A DNA stretch of 36,977 bases from a virus: IMG/VR virus record IMGVR_UViG_3300030116_003560, positions 1 through 36,977 of that record. One strand, given 5' to 3'. Numbering within the stretch: the stretch's first letter is position 1; the number at the start of each line of letters is the position of its first letter. Positions 33,305-36,977 of this stretch are shown piece by piece. The notes below the pieces were generated by a model. That model saw only the letters and a program-made list of their open reading frames with translations. It made no database searches and had not been told where the DNA came from. The position numbers and the translations under genes were made by a program.

Positions 33305-34152
33305 GTCTCCACATCTCCCGTTAATTCAGATTCACAATTTAAGTGAAAGTCACACCATACAGGACAAAAATATTCGTTCCAATTCATGGGGTAATTCTGG
33401 GAATTGAGAGATTCTATGGTGTCATATAAATTGTTCTCAAAGGCATTAATAGACCTGTTAAGTATAGGCTCTAAAAGAGCGAAACCACCTTCGCTACCAA
33501 GCCACATTGTCTTTCCTCTCTTTTTATACTCGTCTAAAAGTTTGTCTCCTTCTACTACTTCGTAGTCGGGCGAGAGATACAGGAAGTGTGTTATTTCATC
33601 ATAACCCATTAGTTTCAAAAGACGGCTATAATAAACCAATTCTTTTCTCGTTCTACCTAACTTCCCCATATTCATTTTTCCTGTCTTCAATTCGACAAGT
33701 ATCAATCCGCCCTGTGGATGACGAATAACACCGTCAATCATACCAACCCATACTATAGGGAGTATTCCACTTTCTAATTTCAATTCCTCATAGACTTGGT
33801 GTTTTATTTCTGCCTCTACAACATCAAAACCACCTAAGTCTGCGGCGATAGAATGTAGTAATTGTTGTAATGAAACCGCACCGTCATCTTCATCTAATTG
33901 TTCTGCTTCTAGGAATCTTATCATGTCATCTGGTTCACCTAAGATGCCATGTTCCATAGCAGAGTGTATGAGGCTTCCCCTAATAGCCGCCTCTGTTGGT
34001 GGGGGGCTAGGAACATCTGCCACATAGCGCCAATAGAATTGTCTAGGGCACATCTTGTAAGTCATAAAGGATGACTTACTTACCCTTAAGACAGGGCCAC
34101 CGGGTCTGTAAGATGAGGCTTTAGTTTGTGCCTCTGTTGCCGCAGGGCACAT
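33295..34152 (-). CDS. Cas4/RecB-like PD-(D/E)XK nuclease with iron-sulfur cysteines
   Basis: The ATG at 34152 overlaps the previous stop (TGATG), implying translational coupling; a GTG one codon earlier is possible. The product is 285 aa. Motifs are VSKSSFMTYKMCPRQFYWRY (C35), RGSLIHSAMEHG (H63), WVGMIDGVI (D140), LVELKTGK (E154, K156) and a C-terminal CPVWCDFHLNC (C263, C267, C273). The order His, Asp, Glu-x-Lys plus one N-terminal and three C-terminal Cys is that of Cas4 and AddB-type nucleases holding a 4Fe-4S cluster. The likely activity is exonuclease or end processing in viral recombination or replication. No CRISPR genes are nearby, so a role in adaptation is not suggested. Confidence 0.85.
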   Translation of the reverse strand: MCPAATEAQTKASSYRPGGPVLRVSKSSFMTYKMCPRQFYWRYVADVPSPPPTEAAIRGSLIHSAMEHGILGEPDDMIRFLEAEQLDEDDGAVSLQQLLHSIAADLGGFDVVEAEIKHQVYEELKLESGILPIVWVGMIDGVIRHPQGGLILVELKTGKMNMGKLGRTRKELVYYSRLLKLMGYDEITHFLYLSPDYEVVEGDKLLDEYKKRGKTMWLGSEGGFALLEPILNRSINAFENNLYDTIESLNSQNYPMNWNEYFCPVWCDFHLNCESELTGDVETWQ

Positions 34153-34454
34153 CACTCTTCCTCGGTCTTTCCGTTATCCCATTGGTCTATAGTCATCTGG
34201 CCTTCTGGTGCCACATTAGACCCACACTTAGGACAAGTAGTATCTTTCGGTATTGCTTTTAGAAGTGGTTGGAATAGCACCTGTCCACAGGCACCACACG
34301 CCGTTTCCTCTAGTAAGTCAAACTCTTTCAATAGTCCGTATAGTAATCCATTTATTCTAGCCAAATCTGCCGATACTGCATCTATCAGATTATCTACCTT
34401 ACTATCAATTTGCTTTGTCGTTAGTTTTCCACTTAGTCTTCTGCTTCTTCCCAT
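34152..34454 (-). CDS. Helical protein with C-terminal zinc ribbon (100 aa)
   Basis: ATG at 34454. A basic start (GRSRRLSGKLTTKQ) leads to a helix (IDSKVDNLIDAVSADLARIN) and then a zinc ribbon with Cys53/Cys56 (TACGACGQ) and Cys74/Cys77 (TTCPKCGSN), ending in an acidic tail. The gene lies between PolB and the Cas4-like nuclease and overlaps the latter by one base (TGATG). It may be a DNA- or protein-binding subunit of the replication machinery. A TATA-like element lies about 28 bases upstream. Confidence 0.65.
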   Translation of the reverse strand: MGRSRRLSGKLTTKQIDSKVDNLIDAVSADLARINGLLYGLLKEFDLLEETACGACGQVLFQPLLKAIPKDTTCPKCGSNVAPEGQMTIDQWDNGKTEEE

Positions 34455-34478
34455 AATTACTACCCCTACCGTCTCCGC

Positions 34479-34485
34479 ATATAAA
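34479..34485 (-). promoter_or_regulatory. Possible TATA box before the zinc-ribbon gene
   Basis: On the minus strand TTTATAT is centred about 28 bases before the ATG at 34454 and abuts the PolB stop codon. This is close to the spacing of the other two proposed leaderless promoters. A GGGGT element 7 bases before the ATG could also serve as an SD for a readthrough transcript. Confidence 0.35.
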
Positions 34486-36699
34486 CTATAGCCAAGACAT
34501 ATTGCCTAGACCTTCAAGAGTGTTGTGTAATGGTTGCATAGACCACCCTACCATCTCATAGTATGGTGATACCTTGTCTACAATAAATCGCTTACACATT
34601 ACTTTAAAGCCTATATCTATATGGCCTATATCTTCTGGTTCATCGAACCCGATATACTTTCCGTTAGTATCTAACAACACACGGAAGTATGAGCCTTTAC
34701 TATAACCCTTACCTAGAAACTCATTAGCCCAAGCCGCCGCCGCAGAATTACCGGACAACACTTTGTATTCACTAAGGTTCTTCTCTAGTTTACCCTTCAT
34801 AGATAATTCTAGTAGTGGGTAGTCTCCATTTAAAATAGTGCTTATAGTCTCTTGTAGAGTGTTGGTTATTTCTTCTTCCTCTTTATTGGCAAGTATTCCC
34901 TCTATAGTAGTGGTCATACATTCCTTCATCACAGGTGGCATACGGGATTGTTTCAATTCTATACCCTTAACATAAAGTGTGGGTTCATGGGTTCTTCCAT
35001 CAGTCCAAGTGACCCTACCCGCATACCTGTTTTTAGCGAGTAAAATCATGCTTGAACACCACTTCTCAAACTCGACCTCGATAGGGGCCATTTGCGTGTT
35101 GATAGAGGCCACTAATTTCTCTCCGGTGGTCGGACTACCTATTTCACAAAAGACGCTATCTGTGTGGCCGTAAAGCACCTTAGAACCGGCATTCTCAGCG
35201 AGCGTCTTGAGAGTGTTTAGAGTTTGTCTTGAAGTATGGGTAATTGCGGCCGCAATTTCTGGGTGATATAGCCCGTATTTTGCGTCACCTGCGACCCCAT
35301 ACATAGATGCTACTAGGGACTTACAAGCAAACTGCATGGTGTCCCATCTATCGTAGTTATCTGGGTCATCTTTCATTAAAGTCTTGAACCTGTTTCTTAG
35401 GTTAGTCATGTTATCCATTTGTCTAACAAGAAGCCCTTTGTTTCCGATGGAAAATGTAGTGCCATTACCACAGTCCTGTCCTTGAGAATCTAGTGTGTCC
35501 CAAGAAATATTGTAAAGGTCTGCGTTGCTATGATACATCGCTTTAATGTCTAAAATACCTACCTTTTCATGGACTCCGGGTTCGACTTCCATAACGTCTG
35601 CGCCTTGATAGTCCACCTTACCAAACTGTGGTTTAGTGGGTATTCTTGCCTCAAACTGTGGGTCGGTAAGTGCTAGTGTTGTAAACATTTTAGTGATAAA
35701 AGGAGTGGAACGTATGTCGCATTGGACTAGGTGTTGTAAAGCCAAATAGTATTTTATGGCATTTACTTTACTGTCTAATAATGGCAAGAGTCTTACGTCT
35801 TGTCGGCAATAGTGAATGTAAAGTGGCAAGTCAGTATGATAGGTATTGTGCCCGTCTGGTAATTCTACCTTCTTCTGCTTGAGCGCTTCCCAAGCAACAT
35901 CATCTAATTTCTTAGAGGGAAGTTTACCGTTCTTTAACTCCCATAGTTTTGTGAATGCTACCATCAAGTCTATACAAAGCCTGCCATCTATGGGTTGTTC
36001 CCAATCCTTGAATGAGTATCTTATGCCTCTTGTGGGTGACATTCTGGAAGCAGAGAGATTGTGAACCCGACACCTTTCTATAATAGTCTTAATATCAGCG
36101 CCGACAACATACCATCCGGTTATCACATCGGGGTCTTGTAAGTCCATGTGACTTAAGAAACTATCAAGCATCTCTCTTTCCGAGGGGAATGCCTTAGCGG
36201 GCGTCTCATAGTCATAATCCCCTAGTTTATTGAGTAAAACTGTCTCTTCCCTCTCCTTGTCTACAAACCAAATATACTCTTTATTTGTATACGAGTCGTA
36301 GACTATCATTACAGTAAGAGCGTTGGTTATGGGGTTCCACTCACAATCAAGATACCATACTCTATGGTCATAATTCTTGAAGGGCTTCTTACCCTCATTG
36401 ATTCTATCAATCAAGACCCTGTTAGGGTAAGGTATGTTTGCTTCCCATGTTTGTATGTGGGGATGCTCTTGTTTGAATTCAAAAATATCGTTGGGGTCTG
36501 CTACTACAATCTTCACCAAGTCTTCTCCATAGACGCCTTTGTAGCCCCTCTCTTTCCTCACGGCATGGCATAAGTAGGAATCTTCCTGTTTAACGAAAAA
36601 GTAGGGCCAATAACCATTTATCTGTTCCTCTACTCTAGCCCCATCTTCATTACGAGAACGGACAAGGACACTTCTGCCTCTGCCCTTAGTGACTATCAT
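34486..36699 (-). CDS. polB: Family B DNA polymerase with altered active-site motifs
   Basis: ATG at 36699 with AGGTGA upstream; 737 aa, near the compact end for archaeal and viral PolB. The 3'-5' exonuclease has Exo I LDCEW (D118, E120), Exo II GWYVVGADIKTI (D202; the usual Asn and Phe of the GYN..FD form are changed) and Exo III YCRQD (Y297, D301). Polymerase motif A is ILDIKAMYHS (D384, where most have D-x-x-S-L-Y-P). Motif B is KSLVASMYG (K460, Y467, G468; Ala instead of Asn). Motif C is YGHTDS (D514; His instead of the first Asp). NRYAG and KGIELKQSRMP match the KKRY and KG regions of the thumb side. Both core metal-binding Asp (motif A and the second of motif C) are retained, so activity is expected. 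It copies the viral genome with the downstream primase. Confidence 0.93.
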   Translation of the reverse strand: MIVTKGRGRSVLVRSRNEDGARVEEQINGYWPYFFVKQEDSYLCHAVRKERGYKGVYGEDLVKIVVADPNDIFEFKQEHPHIQTWEANIPYPNRVLIDRINEGKKPFKNYDHRVWYLDCEWNPITNALTVMIVYDSYTNKEYIWFVDKEREETVLLNKLGDYDYETPAKAFPSEREMLDSFLSHMDLQDPDVITGWYVVGADIKTIIERCRVHNLSASRMSPTRGIRYSFKDWEQPIDGRLCIDLMVAFTKLWELKNGKLPSKKLDDVAWEALKQKKVELPDGHNTYHTDLPLYIHYCRQDVRLLPLLDSKVNAIKYYLALQHLVQCDIRSTPFITKMFTTLALTDPQFEARIPTKPQFGKVDYQGADVMEVEPGVHEKVGILDIKAMYHSNADLYNISWDTLDSQGQDCGNGTTFSIGNKGLLVRQMDNMTNLRNRFKTLMKDDPDNYDRWDTMQFACKSLVASMYGVAGDAKYGLYHPEIAAAITHTSRQTLNTLKTLAENAGSKVLYGHTDSVFCEIGSPTTGEKLVASINTQMAPIEVEFEKWCSSMILLAKNRYAGRVTWTDGRTHEPTLYVKGIELKQSRMPPVMKECMTTTIEGILANKEEEEITNTLQETISTILNGDYPLLELSMKGKLEKNLSEYKVLSGNSAAAAWANEFLGKGYSKGSYFRVLLDTNGKYIGFDEPEDIGHIDIGFKVMCKRFIVDKVSPYYEMVGWSMQPLHNTLEGLGNMSWL

Positions 36700-36703
36700 T
36701 ATC

Positions 36704-36977
36704 TCACCTGTGATTTCCTCTGGGTCGTGTCGGTATATTATGTTTGGTGAGCCATTGGTTTACTGCCGCCGGACTAATACCAAACTCTCTGCCTATGTCA
36801 GCCATGCTTCTCTCTTGTCCCACATATTCATCGTGCAACCATACAGGGTCACGGTATTTTTTTGGCTTGGTATTATCTATAAGGGTAAATCTTACTGTGT
36901 ATTGGGAGTCTGATGCTATCGCATCTCCCTCTACCCCTAATTCAATCATCTTTCTAAGCGTCTCACTTACGTCATTT
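36704..36977 (-). CDS. Helix-turn-helix protein (5' end probably outside window)
   Basis: The stop is at 36704 and overlaps the SD of PolB. An ATG at 36949 would give 81 aa, but the frame stays open to the window edge, reading a plausible helix (DVSETLRKMIELGVEGDAI), so the gene may begin further right. Near the end is a helix-turn-helix, MADIGREFGISPAAVNQWLT, followed by KHNIPTRPRG, a form common in phage DNA-binding proteins and in the specificity ends of HNH-type proteins. It could be a regulator of the replication operon. No catalytic domain is visible in this window. Confidence 0.6.
   Translation of the reverse strand, partial: NDVSETLRKMIELGVEGDAIASDSQYTVRFTLIDNTKPKKYRDPVWLHDEYVGQERSMADIGREFGISPAAVNQWLTKHNIPTRPRGNHR

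Noticed and set aside
33507-33728. Plus-strand open frame opposite the Cas4-like nuclease
   Set aside because: It is a shadow of a well-supported gene on the other strand.

Overview
This 37 kb window is a piece of a tailed double-stranded DNA virus, most likely one that infects an archaeon. The virion genes follow the usual siphovirus order: HK97-type capsid, adaptor and neck proteins, tail terminator, tail tube, tail assembly chaperones, tape measure, baseplate hub. The opposite strand carries archaeal-style replication genes: a family B DNA polymerase, an archaeo-eukaryotic primase and an XPF/ERCC4-family nuclease. Some promoters have TATA-like boxes about 26 bases ahead of a start codon that lacks a Shine-Dalgarno (SD) site. 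The tail-fibre domains are of a kind common in marine phages. This mix fits viruses of marine Group II Euryarchaeota (Poseidoniales; magrovirus-like), but host assignment is inference because no host gene is present.

Late genes run left to right on the + strand (1-31236). The major capsid protein (cut by the left edge), a SAP-like protein and a putative adaptor come first (2-1725). An 11 kb adhesin block follows (1736-12907): a 2709-aa fibre, two lectin-like proteins, a 34-aa Cys-rich peptide and a second fibre with a C1q/TNF-like end. After a TATA-like promoter there is a run of small genes, three encoding single-pass membrane proteins (12940-14057). Next is the neck and tail module (14032-22568): connector, gp10-like protein, tail terminator, tail tube with its own promoter, two tiny genes, two tail assembly chaperone frames joined by a probable programmed -1 frameshift, and the tape measure. 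A giant 2.9k-residue baseplate or host-recognition protein ends the strand (22561-31236).

The early or replication genes run right to left (31226-36977): an HTH protein (cut by the right edge), PolB, a zinc-ribbon protein, a Cas4/RecB-like nuclease, a zinc-ribbon microprotein, a PriS-PriL-like primase, another zinc-ribbon microprotein, and the XPF-like nuclease. The two operons meet tail to tail with an 11-base overlap at 31226-31236.

Coding density is extreme. The longest non-coding stretch is about 63 bases (16864-16926), so there is no gene-free stretch over 300 bases. Most starts have an AGGTGA-type SD sequence. I saw no tRNA, rRNA, CRISPR array, insertion sequence or integrase. On reading the whole window I found no GATC, AGCT, GTAC or CGCG, which suggests strong selection against palindromic restriction sites.
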